A stretch of 64,000 nucleotides of DNA from Rhodococcus sp. CH91 (GCF_022554085.1 NZ_JAKFYR010000001.1:620001-684000); one strand, 5' to 3'. Shown: positions 16,300-26,373, counted from the first letter of the stretch. Notes: generated by a model from the letters alone, not told the origin. Numbers and translations: made by a program.

Positions 16300-17580
16300 C
16301 TATCGCGTGGTGGAGAACTCGATGTGAAGATCGACGAGGCCGCGCAACAGGAACGTGGGTTCGTAGGCGAACGCGCGGTCGTCGGCCGGTCCGTGCGCCC
16401 GCTCGCTGATCCGGATCTCCTCCATGCGGTCGAGGAGCCGATTCAAGGTCACCTGTCCTTCGATGCGCGCGAGCGGTGCCCCCGCGCACGTGTGCACTCC
16501 GCGGCCGAAGGCGATGTGATCGTGAGCGTTCCTCCGGTCCAGCCGGAACTCGTTCGGGTCTTCGAACTTGCGTGGATCGCGGTTGGCGGCAGCAAGACTC
16601 AGCATCACGATCGTGCCGGCCGGAATGTCGACGCCACCGAGAGTGGTGGACTTGCGTGCGAGACGGAAGTCGACCTTCGTGGGACTGTCGAAACGAAGCG
16701 ATTCCTCCATGAACGGCTTGATGAGGCTACGGTCGTCGCGCAGGAGTTTCTGATATTCGGGACGTTCGCACAGAACCCGCAGCGACGAACTGAGCAGTTT
16801 CGTCACCGTCTCCTGACCGGCGGCGAACAGGAAGGTCGCGGGACGCACGACTTCGAGAAGCTCCGGTGTCGAGCCGTCCGGATATGTGGCGGTGGCGAGT
16901 CCGCTGAGGATGTCGTTCCGGGGATTGCGGCGTCGATCGGAGAGGTACGCCGCGAAGCGGTCGTCCAGATATTCGAGCGGATTGATGGCGACCGGCTCGT
17001 GGTCGAGTGCGCCGACCCGGGTGCCGGATCGCTCGCCGGCGCCCAGAGCCCAGCGGAACTCCTCCCGATCCTCGGCCGGAACGCCGAGCAGGTCGGTGAT
17101 CGCCAGGGTGGCAAAGGGTTTGGCATACTGTCCCAGGAACTCGCATCTCCCCTCGTCGATGAACTCGTCGAGTACTTCGTCCGCAAGGCCCCAGAGATAT
17201 TCTTCGTTCTCCTTCAGGCGTTTCGGGGTGAGGAGGCGGCCGAGCAATGATCGTGCGCGTGTGTGGCCGGGTGGGTCCATCGTGACCATGTGCTCGAAGA
17301 TCGGGAACTGGTGCCGATGGGCTTCGATCTGATCGGTGATGTCGTCGCCTTCGGGCTCGAACGGCAATGGGGGGAACGGCCCACCGATCGCGTTCACGGC
17401 CGACAGGGCGTCGCTGTTCTTGAATCCTTCGACGACTTCCTGGTAGCCGGTGACCATCACCACGCCGTAATTCGGTTCTCGATATACAGGGTTGTCGTCA
17501 CGGAGCCGGTCGAAATAGGCGAACGGACTCTGTGCGATCTCACCGTCGGTGAAGTAGTCGGCTGATGCGAGATCGGTCAT
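16300..17580 (-). CDS. cytochrome P450
   Basis: A 426-residue soluble bacterial P450. The I-helix segment is FLFAAGQETVTKLL, with Q where many P450s have H or D; the ExxR motif is in EESLRF; the haem ligand loop is FGRGVHTCAGAPLAR with Cys as fifth ligand. It would hydroxylate a hydrophobic substrate using electrons from the ferredoxin gene 4 bases upstream. ATG 17580 is in the expected place before YFTDGEIAQSPFAYFDRLR; the frame to 17703 overlaps the ferredoxin gene and is rejected. Confidence 0.93.
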   Translation of the reverse strand: MTDLASADYFTDGEIAQSPFAYFDRLRDDNPVYREPNYGVVMVTGYQEVVEGFKNSDALSAVNAIGGPFPPLPFEPEGDDITDQIEAHRHQFPIFEHMVTMDPPGHTRARSLLGRLLTPKRLKENEEYLWGLADEVLDEFIDEGRCEFLGQYAKPFATLAITDLLGVPAEDREEFRWALGAGERSGTRVGALDHEPVAINPLEYLDDRFAAYLSDRRRNPRNDILSGLATATYPDGSTPELLEVVRPATFLFAAGQETVTKLLSSSLRVLCERPEYQKLLRDDRSLIKPFMEESLRFDSPTKVDFRLARKSTTLGGVDIPAGTIVMLSLAAANRDPRKFEDPNEFRLDRRNAHDHIAFGRGVHTCAGAPLARIEGQVTLNRLLDRMEEIRISERAHGPADDRAFAYEPTFLLRGLVDLHIEFSTTR

Positions 17581-17584
17581 CGGA

Positions 17585-17821
17585 TCACTGGCCTTTCGGG
17601 GAAGGTCGGCCGGGGAGGTCCTCGACGATTCCGATCGCCTGCCGCGGGCACGCGCTGGCTGCGGAATACGCCTTGGGCCAGAGGTATTCCGGAGGTTTTT
17701 CATCGCACGTGGCGATGTCGTCGTCGGGGAGATCGAAGATCTCGGGCGCGATCTCGACGCACAGTGCGTGTGCCTCGCACATATCCCGATCGATGTGCAG
17801 ACGCTTCGGTGATCCCGTCAT
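17585..17821 (-). CDS. [3Fe-4S] ferredoxin, P450 redox partner
   Basis: A 78-residue ferredoxin with the pattern CEAHALC followed by a distant CP (ACPRQAI), where His replaces the Cys that would complete a 4Fe-4S site, so a 3Fe-4S cluster is expected. Such ferredoxins pass electrons to actinobacterial P450s, and the P450 gene begins 4 bases after its stop. ATG 17821 follows CGGGAG. It is the first gene of the operon, facing a TetR gene with an operator in between. Confidence 0.88.
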   Translation of the reverse strand: MTGSPKRLHIDRDMCEAHALCVEIAPEIFDLPDDDIATCDEKPPEYLWPKAYSAASACPRQAIGIVEDLPGRPSPKGQ

Positions 17822-17899
17822 CGGGTGCTCCCGGAACTGGATGTGGGCTCGAATGGTGGGGTGCGGCCGAATTCTGCGGGCCTGCACCGGAGGTAGGGT

Positions 17900-17935
17900 G
17901 TAACCGTGTTACCTGGATCACGATAACGCGGTTAC
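17900..17935. promoter_or_regulatory. inverted-repeat operator between ferredoxin-P450 operon and TetR gene
   Basis: GTAACCGTGTTA at 17900-17911 and TAACGCGGTTAC at 17924-17935 are inverted copies matching at 11 of 12 positions with a 12-base spacer. It lies midway between two divergent starts (17821 and 17962), the expected place for autoregulation and operon control by the TetR protein. Confidence 0.7.
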
Positions 17936-17961
17936 CGCTTGACGGCAAGGATGTTTTCACA

Positions 17962-18570
17962 ATGGTCGGGACAACTACGACGAGTGGGACGGACGAAGTC
18001 CGTTCCCGCCTGCTCGACACCGTCGTCGAACTGCTGGGAGAGGGTGGTTACGACGCTGTGCAACTGCGCGAAGTCGCGCGGCGGACCCGCATGTCGCTGT
18101 CCACGATCTACAAGCGCTACGCGACACGCGAGGAGTTGATACTCGCTGCGATAGAAGGCTGGATGGGGGACAACCATGCCGGCATCGTCGAACAGTCGCG
18201 GTCGCCGGGCGAGCCCCTGCATCCGGCGATGATGCGCGTCATCCGCGCGATCTTCGAACCCTGGGAGAAGAACCCCGCCATGCTCCTCGCTTACTTCCGG
18301 GTGAGAACTGTGCCCGGCTGGGAGGGACTGCACATGCGGGGGTTCGATTCGGTGGTGCCAGTCGGAATGGCTGTTCTGCAGGACGTCGACCCGGTGTTCG
18401 TCGACGAGATGAAGTCGATCCTGTCGAGTGTCGTCTTCGGACTCGTCGGTCGCTGTATCGAAGGGCAGATCGCTCTCGGCGACATCATGCCCACCATCGA
18501 TCGAGCGGTCTACTGGCTCACCACCGGCTACGAGGCCGTGCATCCGGGCGGGGCGGGGCCGGTTCGATGA
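17962..18570 (+). CDS. TetR-family transcriptional regulator
   Basis: A 202-residue TetR protein. The N-terminal HTH is SRLLDTVVELLGEGGYDAVQLREVA then RTRMSLSTIYKRYATREEL, and the remainder is a helical ligand domain. Divergent from the ferredoxin-P450-SDR operon with a shared operator at 17900-17935, so it most likely represses that operon until the substrate or its CoA ester appears. Confidence 0.88.
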   Translation: MVGTTTTSGTDEVRSRLLDTVVELLGEGGYDAVQLREVARRTRMSLSTIYKRYATREELILAAIEGWMGDNHAGIVEQSRSPGEPLHPAMMRVIRAIFEPWEKNPAMLLAYFRVRTVPGWEGLHMRGFDSVVPVGMAVLQDVDPVFVDEMKSILSSVVFGLVGRCIEGQIALGDIMPTIDRAVYWLTTGYEAVHPGGAGPVR

Positions 18571-18592
18571 CCCGGCCCTGCCGGCGGGTCAT
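18567..18592. terminator. short hairpin overlapping two convergent gene ends
   Basis: ATGACCCG and CGGGTCAT form a perfect 8-bp stem with a 10-base loop, spanning the stops of the TetR gene and the DHFR-like gene. Probably a shared terminator. Confidence 0.45.
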
Positions 18593-19203
18593 TCCACCTC
18601 GATCAGTCCGTATTCGGGACGACCGGTGGGGCGGTACACGGCGATCACGATGCCGGACGGCGTGATCCGGGATTCGACCAGATCGAGCCCGGTGTCCACA
18701 CCCGGGGAGGGGAACAACCGCAGCCCCTGCCCGACGACGACCGGGAATGTGATGAGCCGGTACTCGTCCACCAGATCGTGTTCGTGGAGTGTGTGGACGA
18801 GGCGGATGCTTCCGTGCACCTGCAGTTCGCGTCCGGGTTGCTTCTTCAGTTCGGCGATCGCGCTCGGGAGGTCGTCGCCGAGAACGGTGGCCGGTCCCCA
18901 CGACGGGTCGGTGAGGGTCGTGGAAGCCACGTACTTGGGGAGAGTGTTGAGCGCCTTCGCCACCAGATCGTCGGGATCGGTCGAGTTCGGCCAGGCGGCA
19001 GCGAAGATGTCGTAGGTCTTCCGGCCGAGCAGGAATGCGTCGGCTTCGCGGAACACCTCGTCGATGAACTGCCCGGTCGCCTCGTCGAAGAGCGGTACCG
19101 TCCACCCGCCTCGGGTGAACCCGCCCCGATCGTCTTCGTCCGGTCCGCCCGGGCCCTGCGCTACTCCGTCGACGGAGACGAAGGTCGTCACTGTCAGCTT
19201 CAC
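18589..19203 (-). CDS. dihydrofolate-reductase-like (RibD C-terminal domain) protein
   Basis: A 204-residue member of the RibD_C/DHFR fold family: LTVTTFVSVDGVAQGPGGPDE at the N-terminus, LLGRKTYDIFA, the phosphate-contact HGSIRLVHTL and VVVGQGLRLF. These proteins bind NADPH and many are of unknown reductase function. The start is GTG 19203 with GGAGGGG correctly placed; an upstream open frame to 19419 lacks any signal. Confidence 0.85.
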   Translation of the reverse strand: MKLTVTTFVSVDGVAQGPGGPDEDDRGGFTRGGWTVPLFDEATGQFIDEVFREADAFLLGRKTYDIFAAAWPNSTDPDDLVAKALNTLPKYVASTTLTDPSWGPATVLGDDLPSAIAELKKQPGRELQVHGSIRLVHTLHEHDLVDEYRLITFPVVVGQGLRLFPSPGVDTGLDLVESRITPSGIVIAVYRPTGRPEYGLIEVE

Positions 19204-19396
19204 GGGAATCCCCTCCTGTGGTCCTGTCGGAAAAACAGACCCTCGCCGGGCCGGAAACTCATCGCTCCGACTGAGCGGGAACGGCGACGAAAGGGCACCG
19301 CGTCCCCCGTAGCGTTTCGTGGCGAGCACCTGCCCGACCGAGGTGCGTTCACCTCCGCCGTGGACCTTCGCCCACCTTCGTAGAAGGAGCAGACAG

Positions 19397-19459
19397 ATGA
19401 CCGACCGGATCACCGGCACCCCGGCAACTCACGCCGAGGAGGGCATCCGGTGGCGATGA
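19397..19459 (+). CDS. 20-codon leader ORF coupled to the thioesterase gene
   Basis: ATG 19397 has one of the best RBSs in the region (AAGGAG, 7-base spacing) and encodes 20 residues, MTDRITGTPATHAEEGIRWR, ending in TGA 19457-19459. The stop overlaps the ATG of the thioesterase as ATGA. Either this is a translated leader that couples to the next gene, or it is the true N-terminus of the thioesterase lost by a frameshift. Both readings explain why the downstream gene lacks a comparable RBS of its own. Confidence 0.45.
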   Translation: MTDRITGTPATHAEEGIRWR

Positions 19460-20106
19460 AGGCCACGGACGGCGTCGTCCGTAACGAGGGCGGTGTGCGG
19501 GCGGGTGTCCTCGACGGATCACCGGAACAGCGTGAGGCGGTCGGCGACCTCGTGGCCGCGACCCGCGCACTGATGCGGGCTGCGGCCGCGACCTCGGTGG
19601 ACGTCGAGGTGATCCGCCGTGCCGAGGCGTCGATCCTGGCCGCGACCGAGGAATTGGGCGCTCGATCCCGTACGCGGCCGCTCCGTCCGGAATTCCACGG
19701 TCCTGCCACGGCTCGTGATGCCGGTCCGGAGACGTCCTGGCCGATGTTCGTCCACAACCCGCTCGGTATCCCCTTGGAGATCCGGTTCGGTGAGGACGAG
19801 GCGTGGGCGCGACTGCTGCCGAACCCACTGCACGAGGGACCACCCGATTGTGTGCACGGCGGGTTCAGCGCACATCTGCTCGACTGCATGCTCGGCACGT
19901 TGATGCAGGCACGGGGTTCCCGGTCTCTGACCGCGTCGCTCGAACTGACCTACCGTCGCCGTACTCCTCTGGACGAGCCACTCGATCTGTACTCGCGGAT
20001 CGTCGAGATCGACGGGCGCAAGACGATCGCGGAAGGGTGGATCGCGTGCAACGGTGAGCGCACCGTGACGGCGAGAGGGGTCTTCGTCCGCGTCGACCGC
20101 GAGTGA
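19456..20106 (+). CDS. hotdog-fold thioesterase (PaaI-like)
   Basis: A 216-residue protein: a helical N-terminal part of about 90 residues, then a hotdog domain with GPPDCVHGGFSAHLLDCMLGTLM, the HGG followed by an acidic residue typical of PaaI-type acyl-CoA thioesterases, and LTASLELTYRRRTPLDEPL. ATG 19456 overlaps the leader ORF stop; GTG 19450 is an alternative start with GGAGGG upstream. Substrate unknown; clearing of acyl-CoA is the family role. Confidence 0.75.
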   Translation: MKATDGVVRNEGGVRAGVLDGSPEQREAVGDLVAATRALMRAAAATSVDVEVIRRAEASILAATEELGARSRTRPLRPEFHGPATARDAGPETSWPMFVHNPLGIPLEIRFGEDEAWARLLPNPLHEGPPDCVHGGFSAHLLDCMLGTLMQARGSRSLTASLELTYRRRTPLDEPLDLYSRIVEIDGRKTIAEGWIACNGERTVTARGVFVRVDRE

Positions 20107-20242
20107 AACGAGACGGCGGAACGACTTCGCCCGGCGGCGCCTCTTGTGGAATCCGGCTGCGGACGGTATTTCTGGAAACAGCGTCGCGTGCCGATGACGG
20201 ACTGCGTCAGGCATGGAGGCGTGGAACCACAAGGGGTCTTTC

Positions 20243-20629
20243 GTGGCCATCTCGTTCAACCACACGATCGTCGCTGCCGCGGACAAGCAGCATTCGGCAT
20301 ACTTCCTCACGACTCTCTTCGGCCTGCCCGAGCCGGTACCGGCCGGGCACTTCCTCGCCGTCGAACTCGCCAACGGCGTCACCCTCGACTTCGCCGAAAC
20401 GCCACCGGGCGTGGAGTTCCCGCCGCAGCACTATGCATTTCTGGTGTCGGAAGAGGAATTCGACGGAATCTACGCGCGCATCCTCGAACAGAAGATCGAG
20501 CACTGGGCCGATCCTCGGCAGTCGGCGCACGGCATCAACCGCAACGACGGGGGCCGAGGCACCTACTTCCTCGACCCCGCCGGGCACTTCATGGAGATCC
20601 TCACCCGCCCTTACGGTTGGCGCCCCTGA
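20243..20629 (+). CDS. VOC-family protein
   Basis: A 128-residue VOC module. FNHTIVAAADKQHSAYFLTTLFGLP gives the first half with a possible metal-ligand His, and GTYFLDPAGHFMEILTRPYG the second with its Glu. GTG 20243 is used because AAGGGG lies upstream; ATG 20213 would add 10 residues without a signal. Single gene of unknown role. Confidence 0.75.
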   Translation: MAISFNHTIVAAADKQHSAYFLTTLFGLPEPVPAGHFLAVELANGVTLDFAETPPGVEFPPQHYAFLVSEEEFDGIYARILEQKIEHWADPRQSAHGINRNDGGRGTYFLDPAGHFMEILTRPYGWRP

Positions 20630-20766
20630 TCCGGCTCGGACGCAGCGCGTCGCCGGGCCGCCACCGTGCAGGCACCGGCGATCGCTGCGGTCGACGCACC
20701 GGTCGCCTCTGACGTCTTTTTCTGTGCAATCCGGCTAGCAGAGACGTGATTGCGGGCGAGATCGGT

Positions 20767-21276
20767 TCAGCGCCGGTAGGCCGGCGCTTTCGCGGACCGC
20801 TCGGGCTCGAGTGTGCGGAGCAGGGGCATCGCCCGGTAGTGCACTACTTCCGACAGCACCATGACGCTCGTCGAGCGGGCGACGATGGACGAGCGGTTGA
20901 GCTCGATGAGGGTCTGTTGCAGGCCGAGATGCGATTCCGCCCCGATCCGGCACAGGACGTCGCCCGCGCCGGTGGTGGCGAATGCTTCCAGTACGCCCGG
21001 GATGCCTTCGAGAACTTCGGTGACGTCCTCGAGGGCGCCCTGCACGATCTCCATCGTCACGAATGCCTGCACGTCGAATCCAGCTGCGGCCAGGTTGATC
21101 CGGGGTTCGTAGCCGGAGATCACCCCGGTGTCCTCGAGGCGCCGCAGGCGTGCGGACACGGTCGCCCGCGCGACCTTCAGGCGGCGGGACAGTTCGAGTG
21201 CGCCGACCTTCGGATCGGCATGGAGGGCCTCGAGGAGCGCGAAATCCAATTCGTCCAGCTGTACGGGTTCGCGCAT
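20767..21276 (-). CDS. Lrp/AsnC-family regulator, probable regulator of hppD
   Basis: A 169-residue AsnC-type protein: HTH at about 8-55 (LDFALLEALHADPKVGALELSRR, VARATVSARLRRLEDTGVI) and a RAM ligand-binding domain with AFVTMEIV and TGAGDVLCRI. The gene is divergent from hppD, a common arrangement in actinobacteria, and likely senses tyrosine or phenylalanine to control hppD. Confidence 0.88.
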   Translation of the reverse strand: MREPVQLDELDFALLEALHADPKVGALELSRRLKVARATVSARLRRLEDTGVISGYEPRINLAAAGFDVQAFVTMEIVQGALEDVTEVLEGIPGVLEAFATTGAGDVLCRIGAESHLGLQQTLIELNRSSIVARSTSVMVLSEVVHYRAMPLLRTLEPERSAKAPAYRR

Positions 21277-21322
21277 TGCGGTTCCTTCCCATCAAGGCCA
21301 GAAAACTAGGCTGATTGTATAG

Positions 21323-22669
<1,347 letters not shown>

Positions 22670-22675
22670 GCCGGA

Positions 22676-23116
22676 TCAGACCAGATTCCCGAGCCGGGTG
22701 CGCAGTTCGTGCTCGGTCTGCCGGATCGCCGTGCCCACAACGGGTTCGATGAGCATGCCCAGGGTGCGGCCGGCGATTCCGCCGGGCAGCCGGTAGCCGA
22801 AGTCGACATCGAGCCGTGTCGCGTGTCCGAGGTCGGTGAAGGTCCACGACGACGTGGCGCGGAAGCCGGCGACCGAGTCGAGGACGATCGTGCGGTCACG
22901 CTCCCATTCGACGACTTCGACGCGTGAATCGAGGTCTTTCGGGCCGATCCGCATCGTCACGTCGTAGACGGCGCCGAGACCGGCGAGTTGTTCGCCGGTG
23001 GGCTGGAAGCGTGCGACGCCGAACATCCAGTCGGGAACGTTCCGGTAGTCGTCGACGTAGGCGAACGCGAGGTCGAGAGGGACCTCCGCGACTGCATGGT
23101 GGCGGACGTGAATCAT
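22676..23116 (-). CDS. SRPBCC-superfamily (polyketide-cyclase-like) protein
   Basis: A 146-residue START/SRPBCC-fold protein: an initial beta strand and helices VPLDLAFAYVDDYRNVPDWMFG, antiparallel strands (ATSSWTFTDLGHATRLDVDF) and a long C-terminal helix (AIRQTEHELRTRLGNLV). The fold makes a hydrophobic pocket for lipid-like ligands. Start ATG 23116 gives the correct N-terminus. Convergent with hppD and divergent from the ADH gene. Confidence 0.75.
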   Translation of the reverse strand: MIHVRHHAVAEVPLDLAFAYVDDYRNVPDWMFGVARFQPTGEQLAGLGAVYDVTMRIGPKDLDSRVEVVEWERDRTIVLDSVAGFRATSSWTFTDLGHATRLDVDFGYRLPGGIAGRTLGMLIEPVVGTAIRQTEHELRTRLGNLV

Positions 23117-23264
23117 GGCGGAGCCCTTCACGAGAAGTTGTCTGTTACCGACTGTATCGGGTACTTGCTCGGCGCGGAAGGGGGTGACGACCCGTTGCCC
23201 TGACGTTCGATAAGTGTTTGAATCCGTGATGCACGTCACACTGCAATTCGGCTCAGGAGGCTCG

Positions 23265-24392
23265 GTGAAGACGAAAGCGGCAGTCGTCAAGGGAATCAAC
23301 CAGCCATGGGAGATCGAGGAGATCGATCTCGGCGATCCCGTCGCAGGTGAGGTGCAGATCCGTCTCGCCGCCTCGGGTCTGTGTCACTCGGACGAGCATC
23401 TGCGTTCGGGTGCGACACCGCTTCCGTCCTTCCCGGTTCTGGGCGGCCACGAAGGCGCCGGCGTGGTCACCAAGGTCGGACCCGGGGTGACCACCTTGGA
23501 GGAGGGCGACCACGTCGTCCTCGCGTTCATCCCGGCGTGCGGCCGGTGCCGGTCCTGTGCGGAGGGCCTGCAGAACATCTGCGACGAGGGCGCCGGACTG
23601 CTCACCGGGCAGGCGATTTCCGACAAGACCTACCGGACCACGCTGAACGGCGAGCCGGTGCTGCAGATGTGCCTGCTCGGCACGTTCGCGCCGTACGTCA
23701 CCGTCAACGAGGCCTCGGTCATCAAGATCGAGAAGGACATCCCGCTCGAGAAGGCGGCCCTGCTCGGGTGCGGTGTCGCCACCGGATGGGGATCGGCCAC
23801 CGCCATCGGTGGCACCAAGCTCGGCGACACCGTCGTGATCATCGGCGTGGGCGGTGTCGGCATCAACTCCGTGCAGGGTGCGGCGCATGCCGGTGCGCGG
23901 TTCGTCGTCGCGATCGACCCCGTCGAGTTCAAGCGGCAGAAGGCCAAGGAATTCGGTGCCACGCACGCCTTCGCGTCGATCGAGGAAGCCGCACCCGTCA
24001 TCGGCGAGATCTCGTGGGGCCGGATGGCCGACGTCACCGTCATCACGGTCGGGGAGATCACCGGCGACATCATCGGTCCCGCACTCGGCATCACGGCCAA
24101 GGGCGGGCAGGTCGTCGTGGTGGGCATGGGCCACGCCACCGACACTCAGGTGACGATGAGCCTGTTCGAGCTGACCTTGCTCCAGAAGCGCTTGCAGGGA
24201 GCCATCTTCGGTGGCACCGGCCCGCGCTCGCAGATCCCGAAGCTGCTCGATCTCTACCGGAACGGACAGCTCGATCTCGATAATCTCGTCACCAAGACCT
24301 ACAAGCTCGAGGACATCAACGAGGGCTACGCCGACATGCACGCCGGCAAGAACCTCCGCGGCCTCGTCCTCTACGGGGAAGACGATTACTGA
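23265..24392 (+). CDS. NDMA-dependent, zinc-containing alcohol dehydrogenase
   Basis: A 375-residue medium-chain ADH. Catalytic zinc ligands are in GLCHSDEH and GGHEGAG; the structural-zinc region is ACGRCRSCAEGLQNIC; the NAD motif is GVGGVG. The residues VVKGINQPWEIEEIDLGDP and the insert AGLLTGQAISDKTYR match the N,N-dimethyl-4-nitrosoaniline-dependent family, in which NAD stays bound and electrons leave through mycofactocin. The start is GTG 23265 behind CAGGAGG. Mycofactocin biosynthesis genes are not in the window. Confidence 0.9.
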   Translation: MKTKAAVVKGINQPWEIEEIDLGDPVAGEVQIRLAASGLCHSDEHLRSGATPLPSFPVLGGHEGAGVVTKVGPGVTTLEEGDHVVLAFIPACGRCRSCAEGLQNICDEGAGLLTGQAISDKTYRTTLNGEPVLQMCLLGTFAPYVTVNEASVIKIEKDIPLEKAALLGCGVATGWGSATAIGGTKLGDTVVIIGVGGVGINSVQGAAHAGARFVVAIDPVEFKRQKAKEFGATHAFASIEEAAPVIGEISWGRMADVTVITVGEITGDIIGPALGITAKGGQVVVVGMGHATDTQVTMSLFELTLLQKRLQGAIFGGTGPRSQIPKLLDLYRNGQLDLDNLVTKTYKLEDINEGYADMHAGKNLRGLVLYGEDDY

Positions 24393-24439
24393 TCCTTCGG
24401 TAACCGACGTCGCCGGAGCCGTCCCTTACGGTGTTGAGC

Positions 24440-25066
24440 ATGGACACGCGTGAGGATTCGGTTTCCGGCGACGTCGGCTCGTGGCGGCACTACGGGCCGA
24501 GCGACCTGCCCAAGCCGCTCACCGCTGCGCTCGAGGCGTTCGCCGAGCGCGGCTACGACGGCACGTCCATCCGGGAGATCGCGTCCCGGGCCGGCTTGTC
24601 GGTGCCCGGGCTCTATCACCACTACCCGTCGAAGCAGGCGTTGCTGGTTTCGCTCACGACCACCGTGCTGCGCGATCTGCTCGCACGGAGCCGGCAGGCG
24701 CTCGCCGAAGCCGGTCCCACACCGTCCGAGCGATTCGACGCCGTCGTCGAGTCGCTCCTGCGCTTCCACATGTTCCGTCGCGACCAGGCGTTCGTGGCGT
24801 CGACGGAGATGCGGAGCATGGAACCCGACGCCCGCCGGGCCTTCGTCGCGCTGCGCGACGAGCAGCAGCAGATGATCGACGCGATCGTCGAGGAGGGCGT
24901 CGCGAGCGGCACCTTCGGCACTCCCTTCCCGAAGGATGCGAGCCGGGCGGTGACCACGATGTGCGTCGCGGTGGCGAGCTGGTATCGCCCGGACGGGGCG
25001 CTGTCTCCCGACGAGATCGTGCACCGATACCTGCTGGTCGCTCGGAGTGCAGTCGGAGCGTCGTAG
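24440..25066 (+). CDS. TetR-family transcriptional regulator
   Basis: A 208-residue regulator with HTH LTAALEAFAERGYDGTSIREIA then RAGLSVPGLYHHYPSKQALL. The C-terminal domain (RFHMFRRDQAFVASTEMRSM) is of the type seen in regulators of acyl-CoA genes. Start ATG 24440 is not supported by a clear RBS; GTG 24431 is possible. It lies 95 bases upstream of, and in the same direction as, the acyl-CoA dehydrogenase/kinase/SDR operon and probably regulates it. Confidence 0.85.
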   Translation: MDTREDSVSGDVGSWRHYGPSDLPKPLTAALEAFAERGYDGTSIREIASRAGLSVPGLYHHYPSKQALLVSLTTTVLRDLLARSRQALAEAGPTPSERFDAVVESLLRFHMFRRDQAFVASTEMRSMEPDARRAFVALRDEQQQMIDAIVEEGVASGTFGTPFPKDASRAVTTMCVAVASWYRPDGALSPDEIVHRYLLVARSAVGAS

Positions 25067-25161
25067 CAGAAGCGGCCTCTCGGGGGCTTGACCGGATCAC
25101 GGGGGATGTGTCACGGTGAATTCGACCGAGCGATCGATCGGTCGGTACGGAAGGAGTCAGC

Positions 25162-26373
25162 ATGACGGTCGACCTGTCCTATCCGGATCACGTCCGGGAC
25201 CTCATCGCGCGGACCGAGCAGTTCGTCCGCGACGAGGTGCTCCCCGTCGAAGATGCCCACGGAGGCGACATCACCGCGGCCGGGGGCGACGCGATCCGGG
25301 CGGACCTGCAGAAGGCCGCCAAGGCTGCGGGTGTCTTCGCTCCGCACGCGCCCGTGGAGTACGGCGGACACGGTCTCGGCATGTCCGATCGCGCGCCGGT
25401 CTTCGAAGCCGCCGGGTACTCGCTCTTCGGGCCGACCGCGCTCAACATCGCTGCCCCCGACGAAGGCAACGTCCACATGCTCGCCCACATCGCGAGCGAC
25501 GAGCAGAAGCAGCAGTTCCTCGCACCACTCGCTGCCGGCGACGTCCGTTCCGCCTTCGCGATGACCGAACCCGCACCGGGCGCGGGCGCCGACCCCAACG
25601 CCCTCGCGACCCGCGCCGAGAAGGTCTCCGGCGGATGGCGGATCAACGGCCGTAAGCACTTCATCACCGGCGCGGACGGAGCGGGCTTCTTCATCATCAT
25701 GGCCCGTACGTCGGGTGAGCCGGGGCAACGTGGTGGCGCCACGATGTTCCTCGCGCCCGCCGAGACCGAGGGGCTGAAGGTCGGGCGGCACATCACCACA
25801 CTGGACCGCTCGATGATCGGTGGTCACTGCGAGGTCGACTTCGAGGACGTCTTCGTTCCCGATTCCGCCGTGCTCGGCGAGGTCGACCAGGGATTCGCCT
25901 ACGCCCAGGTGCGTCTCGGCCCCGCCCGCATGACGCACGTGATGCGCTGGCTCGGCGCTGCCCGCCGCGGCCACGACACCGCCGTGCGCTACGTCGCGGA
26001 ACGTGAGGGATTCGGCTCGCGGCTGGGTGATCTCGGGATGATCCAGAAGATGATCGCCGACAACGAGATCGACATCGCCGCAACGCGGGCGCTCCTCGTG
26101 CGGGCATGCTGGGAACTCGACCAGGGATCGCACGCCTCGAACGCCACCTCGATCGCGAAGACCTTCGCCGCCGAGGCGATCTTCCGCATCGTCGACCGCT
26201 CCGCTCAGATGTGCGGCGGTCTCGGTGTCTCCGAGGACCTTCCGATCGCGCGGCTGACGCGCGAGGTCCGGCCGTTCCGCGTGTACGACGGCCCCTCCGA
26301 GGTGCACCGCTGGGCCATCGCCAAGCGCGCGGTCGGTGCTGTGCGCAAGGCTGCCCGCGAGGCAGCGCAGTGA
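25162..26373 (+). CDS. acyl-CoA dehydrogenase of the ACAD10/11 type
   Basis: A 403-residue flavoenzyme. AFAMTEPAPGAGADP is the FAD/substrate loop, MCGGLGVSEDLPIARL the late helix, and YDGPSEVH carries the catalytic-base Glu in the DGPxEVH form typical of ACAD10/ACAD11 and bacterial LvaC-like enzymes rather than the YEGTNEI form. AAGGAG precedes ATG 25162. Its stop overlaps the start of an APH-family kinase gene. In ACAD10/11 the same two domains are fused and act on 4-phosphorylated acyl-CoA, so the pair here may process 4-hydroxyacyl-CoA. Confidence 0.88.
   Translation: MTVDLSYPDHVRDLIARTEQFVRDEVLPVEDAHGGDITAAGGDAIRADLQKAAKAAGVFAPHAPVEYGGHGLGMSDRAPVFEAAGYSLFGPTALNIAAPDEGNVHMLAHIASDEQKQQFLAPLAAGDVRSAFAMTEPAPGAGADPNALATRAEKVSGGWRINGRKHFITGADGAGFFIIMARTSGEPGQRGGATMFLAPAETEGLKVGRHITTLDRSMIGGHCEVDFEDVFVPDSAVLGEVDQGFAYAQVRLGPARMTHVMRWLGAARRGHDTAVRYVAEREGFGSRLGDLGMIQKMIADNEIDIAATRALLVRACWELDQGSHASNATSIAKTFAAEAIFRIVDRSAQMCGGLGVSEDLPIARLTREVRPFRVYDGPSEVHRWAIAKRAVGAVRKAAREAAQ

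Noticed and set aside
20630-20766. Possible gene in the gap before the AsnC regulator
   Set aside because: No start with RBS and no coding-like frame; nothing visible.
23214-23264. N-terminal extension of the NDMA-dependent ADH from 23214
   Set aside because: CAGGAGG sits just before GTG 23265, and the family starts at VKTKAAVVKG; the extension has no signal.
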